In this document: positions 1 through 8,587 of the stretch, piece by piece
How positions within the stretch are numbered: the first letter of the stretch is position 1
Layout of the letters: each line of letters begins with the position of its first letter
Source of the DNA: Baffinella frigidus
Taxonomy: Eukaryota; Cryptophyceae; Cryptomonadales; Baffinellaceae
Assembly: GCA_026770585.1 (NCBI GenBank)
Contig: MU647476.1
Coordinates: 41,495-52,584 of the forward strand
Length of the DNA stretch: 11,090 bases
Reading direction: 5' to 3'
Made by a program: the position numbers and the translations under genes
The notes under the pieces: model-generated
What the model saw: the letters and a program-made list of their open reading frames with translations, nothing else
What the model was told of the DNA's origin: nothing
The model's database searches: none

Positions 1-248
1 GGTTTGGGGTTTGGGGTTTGGGGTTTGGGGTTTGGGGTTTGGGGTTTAGGGTTTAGGGGTTTTGGGTTTGGAGTTTGGGGTTTAGGGGTTGGGGGTGGGG
101 GGTTGGGGTTTAGGGTTTAGGGTTTGGGGTTTGGGGTTTGAGGTTTGGGGTTTAGTGTTCAGGGTTAGGGTTTAGGGCTGAGGGTTGATGGTATATGGTG
201 TATGGTTTAGGGTGTAGGGTGTAGGGTTTACTGTGTAGGGTGTAGGGG
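1..248. repeat. TTTGGGG-type heptamer array passing into TTTAGGG and GTGTAGG
   Basis: About 160 bp of ggtttgg units are followed by gtttagg and gtgtagg units. The window edge cuts the array, so its full length is unknown. It lies in or beside a gene A intron and is read as C-rich in the transcript. Confidence 0.85.
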
Positions 249-3200
249 TTGGAGTTTGGGAACGAGATCAGGTTATTTTCCCGCACGTTGTGAACCGTTA
301 ACAGGTCATGAGTTCCCATACGACGCAGTTCACTAAGTGCAGGCTCCTGCGGTACTAATCCTTCCCGGAATCCTGAACCCCTAACCCCGAACCATGCACC
401 ACGAACAAAAACGTTCAAAGGTTTGGGTGCAGGGTCTAGGATTTCAGGGGGTTGAGGTTGTAGGGTTCAGGGTTTGGGAGGAGAGGGAAGCACTGGACGG
501 CCCCAACCCCGAACCCTAACCCTTAGCAAACCCCAACCTCTCGCCCCTCACCCCCAAACCCTGCTCCCCATCACCTAACCCCTAAACCCAAAATCCTAAC
601 CCCCAACCTCTGACACCGAACCCCTCTCGCCTAGCCTCTAAAGCCTAACCCCCTAACCGCGGACCCCTCTCGCTAACTCGCCTCCTGACGAGAGGGTCCT
701 AGTCCCTCACCCCTCAACCCTGGCCTCTAAATCCCTAAACCCTCTAGGCCTAAATCCTAAACCCGCTAGGCCTACACCCTAAACCCTCTAGGCCTTAGCC
801 TCTCTCGCCTCTCGGCAAGCGACGTGAAGAAGTAGTCCAATTTTTGGTCACGTTACACCGGATATCCGGTGCTGGAGTTCCTCGTATTGTCCCGAGTGGC
901 CCGAACCCCTCTCGCCTAGCCTCGAAACCCCTAACCCTGAGCCCCTCTCGCCTCTTGGCGAGCGACGTGGATTGACCTGACGGACTCTTCTCAAGTTGAC
1001 ATCTGCTAGGTGTGCGGTACAAATCCGTCAACGTTGGCGCGGAAAGCCCCTGACCCTTAGCCCCTCTCGCCTCTTGGCGAGCGACGCATTTTGAGGTTAA
1101 GGGTTAGAGGTTAGGGGTTAGAGGGAACGCGCCTCTTGGCGAGCGACGTGAAGTAGTAGTCAACCTCATCCCGCAGCTTCTCCCCCAACTCTCACGCCTC
1201 CGCCCTTAACCCCCAACCCCTAGCCACACCCCGCACCCCCCCCACCTCGCACGCCTTCTCAACGCTTCACGAACCCTAAACCCCTAACCTCGAACCCCTC
1301 TCGCCAACGCGCCTCTTGGCGAGCGACGTAAAGAAGTAGTCCACTTCATCCCGCAGCTCTTCCCCGACCTGTTTTGGAGGCTTCACTTAGCAGCCACCGG
1401 TGGCTTCATTGCATCAAGGCAAGTTGGCTTTTGATGAAAGGTACGTAGTCCACCGTGTGGTGAAGGGTTTAGTCCACCTCATCCCGCAGTTCCTCGCCCA
1501 CCTTGTTTGGCGGCTAGGGGTTGAGGGGGTAGGGTTTTGGGTGTTGTGGTCTCTGGGCAAGTTTCGGGTTTCAGGTCTTCGGTTGTATTTCCCGCAGCTC
1601 CTCCCCAACCTGGTTTGGAGGCTCCACATACCAAACCGGGCAGGTTGACTTAACCGGACAGGTTTCGTACAGGGACGGTACCTACTCCCAGCAGGCTTTG
1701 TTACCACGAGAATAGAAACGAGTGATCCCGAAGTGCCGCGAATGCTAACTGACACTTAGCAGCCACCGGGGGCTTCACGGATGCAGTCCATCTAAACTAT
1801 TTGCACTAGAATATTATCCATTTGCATTGGATTCTAACCGCCTTTCCCCCGGATATCCGGGAGGGCAGGAACTCGGCCGCTGCTGAGTGGAGGGGTTTGG
1901 GGGGTAGGGTTTTGAGGTTTAGGATTTCGAGGTTTAGGGGTGAGGGTTTCGGGGTTAAGAGTTTAGGGGTTTAGAGCCGAGGCCCCAGCCTTGCCTTACT
2001 CGGGTTGACCGACTATACACAAGTAGACATGCTGGGTTCCCGGTACAAATCCGTCAAGTTTGGAGCGGGAAACAGCCCGGGCTCACCAAGTTGGTCATCT
2101 CAAATAGGCTGAGACAGTTTGGTGAAGCCGCTGTCTGTTCGCCCACCTTGACACGCCCCACCTGCACCGCCATGGCAAATAGATCCTACAAAGCTCTCCC
2201 TCCGCGCCCCTCTCCCCCTTCTCCCCTCCTCTCTCTCTCCCTGGGGGCGACTACCCTTGCTAGGGTGTCTGCGACTGACGCCGATTTGATGCCCGCGTAT
2301 TTTCAGAGGTTTCGGGTTTCGGGGGGGTCAGGGGGTTCGGGTTTTGGGTTTCGGGTTTCAGGTTTCGGGGTTCGGGTTTCGAGTTTCGGGTTTCGGGTTT
2401 CGGGTTTCGGGTTTCAGGTTTCGGGTTTCGGGTTTCGGGTTTCGGGTTTCGGGTTTCGGGTTTCAGGTTTCGAGTTGCGGGTTTCGAGTTTCGGGTTTCG
2501 GGTCTTGGGTCTCGGGTCTCGGGGTTCGGGTTTCGGTTCTCGGGCTTCGGGTTTCGGGTTTCGGGTCTCGGGTCTCGGGTTTCGGGTTTCGGGTCTCGAG
2601 TTTCGGGTTTCGGGTTTCGGGTTTGGAGGGTGACACCTCCCACGGGGCCCCCGGGTCCATGAGAGCTTCCTCCGACTCGACTGATTCTTCCACTGAGGTC
2701 ACGAGGCTGGCCCATGACTCTGCCTCGATGAGCGCCTCCTGTTTTGGGGTTAGGGGTTTAGTGTCCACACGGTGGGCTACGAGGGTTTCGTTGACCCTGG
2801 ATTCCAGGGTGATACGTGACCAATTTGCATCAGAAAATCCGTAAAGTTAATTGTCTTCAGGCAAGTTGACTTTTGATGAGAGTTTCGTAGTCCACCGTGT
2901 GGTCACCTTTAATACACGAGCTTCCTGTGAGGGGTTGGGGTTTGGTGTGTGGGGTTAGTACACGTGGTATACGGTTTGTTACACGGTGTATACGATGGGA
3001 GACAGGGTTTGGGGTTTAGGGGTTTCATCCCGCTCCTCAATAGATTTAATTTCGGGAACTGTCCTTCAAAACGACTCTTGGTACAAATCCATATATATTT
3101 TGAAGCCCCTAAAAGTACGAAAAAAATAAAAATCTTAAAAAATCTTGGTACTGATCTTTGTTGAGAATGACATTCCCGAAATTAAATCTATTGAGGTCCC

Positions 3201-4454
3201 CGATGAGATTGGGGTTGAGGGTGTGAGGGTACGGGGTTGGGGTTTAGGGTGTTGGGTTATGAGGCTCGCCCATGATGCTGCCTCGATCAGCGCCTCCTGT
3301 GTGGGGTTCGGGTCTGGGGTTTGGGGTTTGGGGTGTGGGGGTTGGATTTTGGGTTTGGGGTCTGGGGCTTGGGGTGGTGGGTTTGGGGTGTGGGGTCTGG
3401 GGTCTGGGGTTTGGGGTCTGGGGATTGGGGATTGCGGTTTGGAGTTTGGGGTTTGCTCTTTCTCAGTCTATTTGGTCTTACCAATTTGGTGAGCCCGGGA
3501 CCAGCCACAGGAAGTGAACCAAATCGAGCGATCGCAAAAGTGCATTTCCCCTGGGTGATAACCCCTCAGGATTTATCCATTGGTGAAATTGCCCACAGGT
3601 CTCCATATCCTAGCTCTGTGCCAGTTCAATTTGGCCTCGTGGATTTGGTTCACTTCTGGTGGCTGGTGGGAGGCTGCCTCGAGAAGCGCTTCTTGTGAGA
3701 TGGTTTAGGGTGTAGGGTGTAGGGCTGAGGGTTTAGGGTTTGAAGGTTTGTGGTTTGGGATTTGGGAGTTGGGATTTGGTTTGTGGTGCAGGGTTTCAGG
3801 GTTAGGGGTTAGGGTTTGGGGTTTCAGGTTAGGGTTCAGGGTTTGAGGTTATGTTTGAGGGTTTAGGATCGAGACCTTGCGCTTCTGAAGCTCCTGCAGA
3901 TCTATCTGCAGCTCGATCCGTTCCCTCGCTTTCTCCGCCAACTGCAGCTCCAGCGTGGCGAGCAGCACCGTCGCCGGTTCGCGCGGAGGCCCCGTGGCCT
4001 CCTGTTTCCGAAGCAGTTCCTTGTCCACCTCAAGAAGAACCCCATCGCCAGTCACCAAGCCAACCCCAGGGCCATCGCCAAACTCATCGACGACGTTGTC
4101 CAGCGACTTCGAAGGCACGAACCCCCAGAAGAACTTGGAGACCTTGTCCCTCAGCGATGCTCGCATCATTAGGGTCGCATAGCGTTGGCGCCGAAGCGGT
4201 ATATAATCCATTTGGCGAGGCGCCGTCGCCAAAAACGTCGTCGATCCTCCCGATATACCTCGGCATGTGTTTGGGGAAGGTTGTCCTGCTCCTACTGGTG
4301 CGCGAAGTGCCCCGACAAAACCTGGGGAAAGACGTCTTTGCAAGCCCGTTCGAGCCGATCCATCCGCCTCCGAGACGCAGACTGTCCGCCCGACGAGGAG
4401 CAGCGCGAGAACCAGCGGGCACGGCCCGAAGAAGAGGGTTGATTGCCGCTTCAT
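1..4454 (-). CDS. Gene A: multi-exon gene for a probable plastid-targeted coiled-coil protein, 3' end outside window
   Basis: Model: join of exons 4454-3876, 2738-2637, 1368-1309 and tentatively 346-296 on the minus strand, continuing past the left edge. All junctions are phase 0 with GT donors and AG acceptors. The product begins with a signal peptide (about residues 1-27), then a stretch from residue 33 to 82 with no Asp or Glu, then a soluble part with a Glu/Leu/Arg-rich coiled coil beginning near residue 161 and running through the exon 1/2 junction. This layout is typical of nucleus-encoded proteins of complex plastids. No catalytic motif or known domain is recognised, so function is unassigned. 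Exons 1 and 2 are well supported, exon 3 moderately, exon 4 weakly. The introns (about 1.1 and 1.3 kb, then about 1 kb) consist of heptamer arrays and exon-derived repeats. The gene is divergent from gene B. Confidence 0.6.
296..346 (-). CDS. Gene A tentative exon 4: about 17 codons
   Basis: In otherwise heptamer-rich DNA, 250-370 is complex sequence. On the minus strand acceptor taccgcag|GAG (AG at 348-347) opens EPALSELRRMGTHDLLT with a donor acg|gttcac at 295-294, phase 0. A longer version using aac|gtgcgg at 286 is also possible, and the frame stays open to 152. The composition (Leu, Arg, Glu, His) is protein-like, unlike the flanking repeat translations. No copy of it is seen elsewhere in the window. 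Evidence is limited to splice-site fit and composition. Confidence 0.3.
500..800. repeat. Degenerate CCCTAAC/CCCCAAC-rich stretch, no gene seen
   Basis: Irregular C-rich telomere-like units on the plus strand, opposite in orientation to 1-248, mixed with cccctctcgcc motifs (about 622, 665, 903, 945, 1062, 1295) that accompany the exon 3 copies of gene A. I find no coding exon here. Confidence 0.55.
815..1612 (-). repeat. Family of gene A exon 3 copies
   Basis: Besides the intact copy at 1368-1309, related pieces lie at about 811-835, 955-970, 1072-1087, 1129-1186 (one-base insertion), 1470-1504 (VGEELRDEVD then stop) and 1586-1611 (VGEELRE). Several keep the intron border: gcctccaaaacag at the 1368 copy and gcctccaaaccag at the 1611 copy. 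The 3' part of the unit, ctcttggcgagcgacg on the plus strand, occurs at least four times without the 5' part. Confidence 0.65.
1309..1368 (-). CDS. Gene A probable exon 3: 20 codons
   Basis: Minus-strand acceptor ctccaaaacag|GTC (AG at 1370-1369) opens VGEELRDEVDYFF and ends LAKRR before a possible donor gttggc (1308-1307). Sixty nt, phase 0, compatible with the exon 2 donor. It is the least damaged member of a family of at least six copies between 815 and 1612; the others have in-frame stops, a one-base insertion or are truncated. The 3' border is uncertain: the same tract is followed by GGCGAGAGGGG-like sequence in every copy. It could still be a relic, with the functional exon elsewhere. 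Confidence 0.42.
1381..1777. repeat. Repeated cttagcagccaccgg block with a palindrome
   Basis: acttagcagccaccggtggc at 1385-1404 and acttagcagccaccgggggc at about 1754-1773 are near-identical. The first contains the perfect 14-bp palindrome agccaccggtggct; the second has lost it by one change. Confidence 0.55.
1613..1890. other. Intronic stretch without recognised gene
   Basis: Apart from the repeats noted and the palindrome cccggatatccggg at 1849-1862, this is complex sequence with no supported exon on either strand. The open frame on the minus strand over 1755-1414 runs through exon 3 relics in a different frame and is not protein-like. Confidence 0.4.
2309..2628. repeat. TTTCGGG heptamer array (about 45 units)
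   Basis: Nearly uninterrupted ggtttcg units with occasional gagtttc, gggtctc and ggttctc variants, ending just beside the donor of gene A exon 2. Translation in any frame gives VSGFGFR- or KPETRNP-like repeats, which explains the long open frames here. Confidence 0.9.
2637..2738 (-). CDS. Gene A exon 2: 34 codons, acidic, continues the coiled coil
   Basis: On the minus strand the acceptor aaaacag|GAG (AG at 2740-2739) opens EALIEAESWASLVTS and the exon closes DPGAPWE before the donor gtgtca (2636-2635). Length is 102 nt, phase 0 on both sides, so it joins exon 1 in frame and prolongs its Glu/Ala/Leu-rich helix. The frame then runs into the downstream TTTCGGG array, which marks the intron. 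Two partial copies of its 5' part lie at 3261-3298 and about 3669-3696, inside the intron between exons 1 and 2. This copy is chosen because it is the only one with intact acceptor, full body and donor. Confidence 0.62.
3024..3208. mobile_element. MITE-like fold-back element with AT-rich interior
   Basis: Left arm cctcaatagatttaatttcg ggaa (3035-3058) and right arm (3173-3196) are perfect reverse complements over 24 bp; similarity extends outward to tttcatc on the left and gatgaga on the right. The interior (3060-3170) is AT-rich, unlike the surrounding intron. No coding capacity. Its ends resemble those of the 10337-10482 element (tttcatcccg against tttcatctcg). No clear target-site duplication is visible. 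Confidence 0.6.
3261..3298 (-). repeat. Partial copy of gene A exon 2 (5' part)
   Basis: Minus strand cacag|GAGGCGCTGATCGAGG reads EALIEAASWASL then diverges into heptamers. The acceptor is kept but the rest of the exon and the donor are missing. A more decayed copy lies at about 3669-3696 (reads EALLEAAS). Confidence 0.65.
3303..3455. repeat. TTTGGGG/TCTGGGG heptamer array
   Basis: Tandem ggtttgg and ggtctgg units directly abutting the truncated exon 2 copy at 3261-3298. G-rich plus strand, potential G-quadruplex; C-rich in the gene A transcript. Confidence 0.85.
3456..3700. other. Intronic stretch, nothing supported
   Basis: Complex sequence within gene A intron 1. Open frames here continue from the heptamer array and show no domain or good splice borders. 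The only recognisable item is the decayed exon 2 copy near 3669-3696. Confidence 0.4.
3701..3868. repeat. Mixed TTTAGGG/GTGTAGG heptamers next to gene A exon 1
   Basis: Units ggtttag, ggtgtag, ggtttgg and ggtttca with spacers, ending at the donor of gene A exon 1. Confidence 0.75.
3876..4454 (-). CDS. Gene A exon 1: bipartite plastid-targeting presequence plus start of coiled coil (193 codons)
   Basis: The ATG at 4454-4452 starts MKRQSTLFF followed by the hydrophobic core PLVLALLLVG, with likely cleavage after VCV (residue 27). Residues 33-82 contain many Arg, Ser, Ala, Gly and Pro and no acidic residue, matching a transit peptide; its first aromatic residue is the Phe in PGFVG. The likely mature part includes VSKFFWGFVPSKSLD (105-119), DGPGVGLVTGDG and a heptad-like segment from 161 ending LQELQKRK. 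The donor is AAG|gtctcg, phase 0, at 3876/3875. The frame is open upstream to 4805, but this start is chosen because it sits directly before a signal peptide and because the upstream part would cover the divergent gene's first exon. No family is recognised. Confidence 0.72.
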
Positions 4455-4575
4455 CCCACCCGCGTGCCACTCTTGCAGGGAGTGTCCGACCACCGCCACG
4501 CTCCAAGAAAAAAATGGGCATGCCAAAAGTCGACAGAGCTGTCCACTTTTGGCGTGTATTCGACGAGAGGGTACG
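4455..4575. promoter_or_regulatory. Shared bidirectional promoter/5' leader region of genes A and B
   Basis: The two proposed start codons face away from each other with 121 bp between them, so both 5' leaders and any core promoter must lie here or overlap the neighbouring coding sequence. No TATA box is evident. It holds an A-run at about 4507-4513 and the near-perfect inverted repeat annotated separately. The role is inferred from gene layout only. Confidence 0.55.
4522..4553. promoter_or_regulatory. 14-bp inverted repeat in the divergent promoter
   Basis: Left arm gccaaaagtcgaca (4522-4535) and right arm tgtccacttttggc (4540-4553) are complementary at 13 of 14 positions around the 4-nt spacer gagc. 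A symmetric site midway between two divergent genes suits a dimeric transcription factor; it could also form a hairpin in a 5' leader. The binding role is inference. Confidence 0.5.
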
Positions 4576-4722
4576 ATGGCCAATGGCTCGCGACGAGCCC
4601 TCCTCGGGCTCGTGGGCTCGACAGTCGCGGTGATTTTAATAGCATGGACCGGGCGCGCGCACCTAGCGTCGCTGTTGGACAAGTCCGCCTCCTCGCTGAT
4701 GAAGCATGTAGTAATTGATAAG
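4576..4722 (+). CDS. Gene B exon 1: N-terminal membrane anchor (49 codons)
   Basis: ATG at 4576 gives MANGSRR, then a hydrophobic helix ALLGLVGSTVAVILIAW, then TGRAHLASLLDK and a second mildly amphipathic stretch ending KHVVIDK. The donor is AAG|gtattt at 4723, phase 0. The frame also extends upstream to 4267, but that would run antisense through gene A exon 1; the 4576 start gives a sensible basic N-terminus before the membrane helix. The helix could be a signal anchor or an organelle inner-membrane anchor. Confidence 0.65.
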
Positions 4723-7700
4723 GTATTTGTCCCACCGCGCCCCCTCACACATCCTTCCTCCTCTTCCCTCAAAACGTGCAGGCCAGCGTGCACCCCTCGC
4801 GCCACTCAGTAGCTGATATCCGCACCCGATGTCTTCAACGCCCCATGGACGATCGCCCGAAGCCTTTGCCAACCCCGGCCTTGCTAGCGAACCCCACGCT
4901 GGGACTTTCTCTCATGATGAAGGTTCGATGTGTCACTTGCAGGTGTACTTTCCGAAGAAGGAGGGTGGGAAAGACTACAGTTTTGGGGTCGCCAGCGTCC
5001 ACGGCATCGTCAACGGGTGATGCCAGACCGAGATTCCTCGAAATTCTTTATTAAATCGAAAATAACTGGAGCCCCTAACCTTGAACCTAAACCCTAAACC
5101 CTAAACCCTAAACCCTCAACCCGCACCCCCTCAACCCTAAACCCTAAACCCTAAACCCTAATCCCACAACCCGAGGTAAAGACTCTAACAAACCCTTTAC
5201 CCTTAACCCTTAACCCTCAACCCTAAACCCTAAATCCTGAACCCTAAACCCTAAACCCAAACCCCAAAACCAAACCCTAAACCCCAAATCCCAAACCCAA
5301 ACCCTCAACCCTACACCTTCCGGGAACGCCAAGCAGTTCTTTGCTTCGGAGTCAGCCGCCCAAGCGCTTGCCAACCTTATAAAGCTTCCGGGAAATTAAT
5401 GTGGTGCCGTGCTTCGGAGTCAGCCGCCCAAGAACGTTGGCAAGCGCTTGCAAGAGTGCCTCGGAAACGAACCACCCTGGAGGGGACTTGCGGCCAATCC
5501 CGAATAACCCTTTATCGCAAAAGTTGACACGATTTACTAAAATACATATTAGACATTTTTGTACCAGATCCATTCATCACGGGGGTGCCACATTGTGGCG
5601 CCATCTCCAAGGGGAGTTAACTTAAGAATGCTGAAAATACCATAATGTTCCATCCAGGGTGGGAAAGCGCCACAGGAGCCAACCTTCCAAGATGGTTGCC
5701 TTAGAAGGTTAGCAGGCGCGTGCTATCCTTCTAAGAGCCGTTTTACGATTCCGTCAACGTTTCTGGTACAAATCGTAGGCCTAAGCTCTGTAGCATCCCC
5801 TTCCACGAATCCGTCGTGTGTGGAACAAATCCGTCGAAATTTCGAGCGGAAAATTTTGGCTGGGAGTGGAGAGGGGGAAATCCCATCCCCGATTTGACCT
5901 CCTCCCCTGTACTTGGGCTAGAGCCCCTGCGTCTCGTCCTACCTCTCCACGTGGCGTGCAGCGGTCGTGTTTGTCAACATCATAACCCTGCGTTTCGCCC
6001 CTTGCTCCCTGCAGGGAGCAAGTGGAGGGGAGTCTCCGGCTGAAGCGCATCGCGAAGTACGACGACAAAGACGGGACGTGGTCGGGCGTCGCGCCCGTCC
6101 CCTCGGAGCCCCCCGCCGCCATGTACAGGTAAGAGCTGGACACACAGCGGGCTTCGCAGGAAATTTCGACCGAAAATTCGGTGGTCGAAATGTCGGGAAG
6201 TAAGATTGTTTTGTAGCGAGCAATTCTTAGTTACTGCCACGAAAATAGATGGACTGGACTGCGAAGCCCGCCGTGTGGTGAGCGTCCGGTCCCCACAGAG
6301 ATCCCGTACAACGGTTCCGTGTGGGGAGAGGGAGAGGTAGAGGAGGGAGGGGGAGAGAGAGAGGGGAGAGGGAGGGAAGAAGGTAGAGGAGGGAGAGACA
6401 GGTTGCGAGAGAGAGAGAGAGAGGTAGAGAGAGAGACTAAAGAAGCGTCGATCATGGCGGCCATGAGACCCCCCTGGGCAATGCAGAATCATTCCGTGTG
6501 GTACTGACAGTGCGCGATGCAGCGGCGTGCAGAGAAGTTGGGCGCATACATCACGAAACATGTGCACCAGTTGGCGGTTCTGGCACTTTCAAAAAAACTT
6601 TCACCATTGTCGCGTTATTTTCGCGGCGAACTTCTCTGCACCCCGCGCCACTCTTCGGCGGTCGCTCTCACATGTATACCGCTACAGCTCAGCGGTGGAG
6701 GAGGCGGACCGCTAGAGTGGTAGGGTCTAGGGTTCCGGGTGTAGGGTTTACTGAAAAGCGTTCGCCCCGCGCGACTGTTCGACGGTGGAGGAGGCGGACC
6801 ACTAGAGGTGTAGGGTGTAAGGTGTAGGGTGTAAGGTTGAGTGTGTACTGACCAGCTTGCACCCCTACAGTTCGGTGGTGGAGAGGTCGGTCCGGTAGAG
6901 GTGTAGGGTGTAGAATGTAGGGTCTAGGGTCTAGGGTCTAGGTTGTAGGGTGTAGGGTGAACTGAGCACTCGTGCGTGTACATACAGTTCGGCGGTGGAG
7001 AAGGCGGTGGCGGCGTCGATCATGGCGGCCATGACCCCCTTCGCCACCGGAGAGGTCTCATCGAACCCCCGAGTCTTCAACACTATTGCTCACCCCTCAC
7101 CCCTAAACTCTATACCCGAAACGCTATACTCTATCCTGCATCCTCTATACTCCATCCTCTATACTCTTTACTCAGGGTTGAGGGTGTAGGGTGTAGGGTG
7201 TAGGGTGTAGGGCTGAGGGTGTAGGGTGTAGGGTGTAGGGTGTAGGGTTGAGGGTGTAAGGTGTTCGGCGGTGGAGAAGGCGGTGGCGGCGTCGATCATG
7301 GCGGCCATGACCCCCTTCGCCACCGGAGAGGTCTCACCTGAATCCCTACACCCGATACCCGAAACCCGAAACCCGAAACCTGAAACCCGAACCTCAAAGC
7401 ACGAAACCCGAACCCCAAAATCCGAAACCTTGAACACGAAACCCGAAACCAGAAACCCGAAACCCGACACCCAAAACCCGAAACCCGAAATCCGAAATCC
7501 GAAACCCGAACCCCAAAACCCCAAACCTTAAACACGAAACCCGAACCCCGAAACCCGAAACCCGAAACCCGAAACCCGAAATCCGAACCCCAAAACCCGA
7601 AATTCGAAACACGAAACTCGAAACCAGAAACCCGAAACCCAAAACCCGAAACCCGAAACGGCAAACCCGAAACCAGCTGGAGCACTCAACCCTGGTTCAG

Positions 7701-8551
7701 GCCTGAACCCTTACCTCTGCACTCCAACCCCGAAATCCGAAACCCTGAGCTCGATGCTCTACCCCAGAAAATCGCTACTCCAAATCCAACCCCTTAAATA
7801 GAGCCCTCGTTGAATGCGAGAGAGCGCGCCGAGCCACTCGAGAATGCTGGAGGATCCTATTTACATGTGGGGTTGTAAATGTTTGCACCAGGATAGGGTA
7901 TTCCAACCTCGTGGCTGTGCTAATTTCGCAGAGTTACGTGACCAATCAACGAAACTTGCTACATAAATGCCCACTTCGAAATGCGCATCGGTTTTAAATA
8001 GGCCCCTGTAGCATTCTCATGAAATCGCCATCTTCGTTATCGCTCTCGAGCCTAGAAATGAGTGATTTCAAAGTCTCTCCAAGTCTCGTCGGACCAGAAC
8101 GCTGCATGCTGGTAACTTTGGGGTGAAGAAGAACCTGGTTTCGTCGGTTTCGCGAGACCAAATCAGACTGTGACAGAGGTAGACGATGAGCCCCTCGTCC
8201 ATCGCGAAAGAGCGCCCGCTACGAAGCCTCCGGTGGAATCAACATAGACTAGCTCTGTCCCACTTCGATCTCGTCTCCTCATCAATTCGCCCTTCCCGAA
8301 ATTTATCAGGTGAATTTCATGGGGGGGGGTCAAAATTCACCTGAGAAATTTTGGGGGGCGCGCATTGATGAGGAGACGAAATCGAAGCGGGACAGAGCTA
8401 GATAGAAGTCGTGTCCTGGAGGAAGGCCTGAATAAACTGTGAACGTGTCGGGGCAGGCGGTTCCAAAGGAGCACCACGTGAACCTCCCCGGTCTCTCTCT
8501 CTCTATATCTCTCTCTTTCTCTCTCGCTCTCTCTCTCTCTATCTCTCTCTT

Positions 8552-8587
<36 letters not shown>

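Larger units (their letters stand above)
1416..2903 (-). repeat. 46-bp dispersed repeat, copies at 1416-1461 and 2858-2903
   Basis: Both copies read ggcaagttg(a/g)cttttgatga then (a/g)ag, a variable cgtag and tccaccgtgtggt, without indels. On the minus strand one frame gives HTVDY and LIKSQLA in both. It may derive from another exon of gene A or be an intronic repeat; a cacacggtgggctac match in the opposite orientation is at 2765-2779. Confidence 0.55.
971..5855 (+). repeat. Dispersed repeat with core GGTACAAATCCGTCAA
   Basis: Copies: 971-1045, 2003-2072, about 3078-3090 (core only), 5522-5570 (divergent), 5747-5775 and 5807-5855. The two best copies share attgacc/gttgacc, then agttgacat/agtagacat, then ggtacaaatccgtcaa and gcgcggaaa/gagcgggaaa. 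Copies lie in introns of both genes, all in the same genomic orientation. No coding potential is seen. Confidence 0.6.

Noticed and set aside
1-248. True chromosome end (telomere)
   Set aside because: Similar arrays occur throughout the window with genes between them, and the variant is TTTGGGG rather than a uniform terminal repeat; interstitial origin is simpler.
2091-2844. Long frames on both strands with VSGFGFR or KPETRNP repeats
   Set aside because: Direct translation of the TTTCGGG array; 7-bp units read in three frames give these peptides automatically. No independent coding signal.
3851-4812. Plus-strand frames antisense to gene A exon 1
   Set aside because: Composition is Pro/Ser/Arg-rich as expected from the antisense of GC-rich coding DNA; the minus-strand frame has a signal peptide and coiled coil.
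4829-5020. Independent 63-residue protein
   Set aside because: Its second half is gene B exon 2 after an acceptor; its first half reads through the intron.
5701-5734. Intrinsic transcription terminator
   Set aside because: No U-run follows and the setting is a eukaryotic intron.
5781-6223. Minus-strand frames opposite gene B exon 3
   Set aside because: Shadow of exon 3, which has strong consensus splice sites on the plus strand.
7168-7685. Repetitive frames on both strands over the CCCGAAA array
   Set aside because: Same artefact as above, in the opposite orientation.
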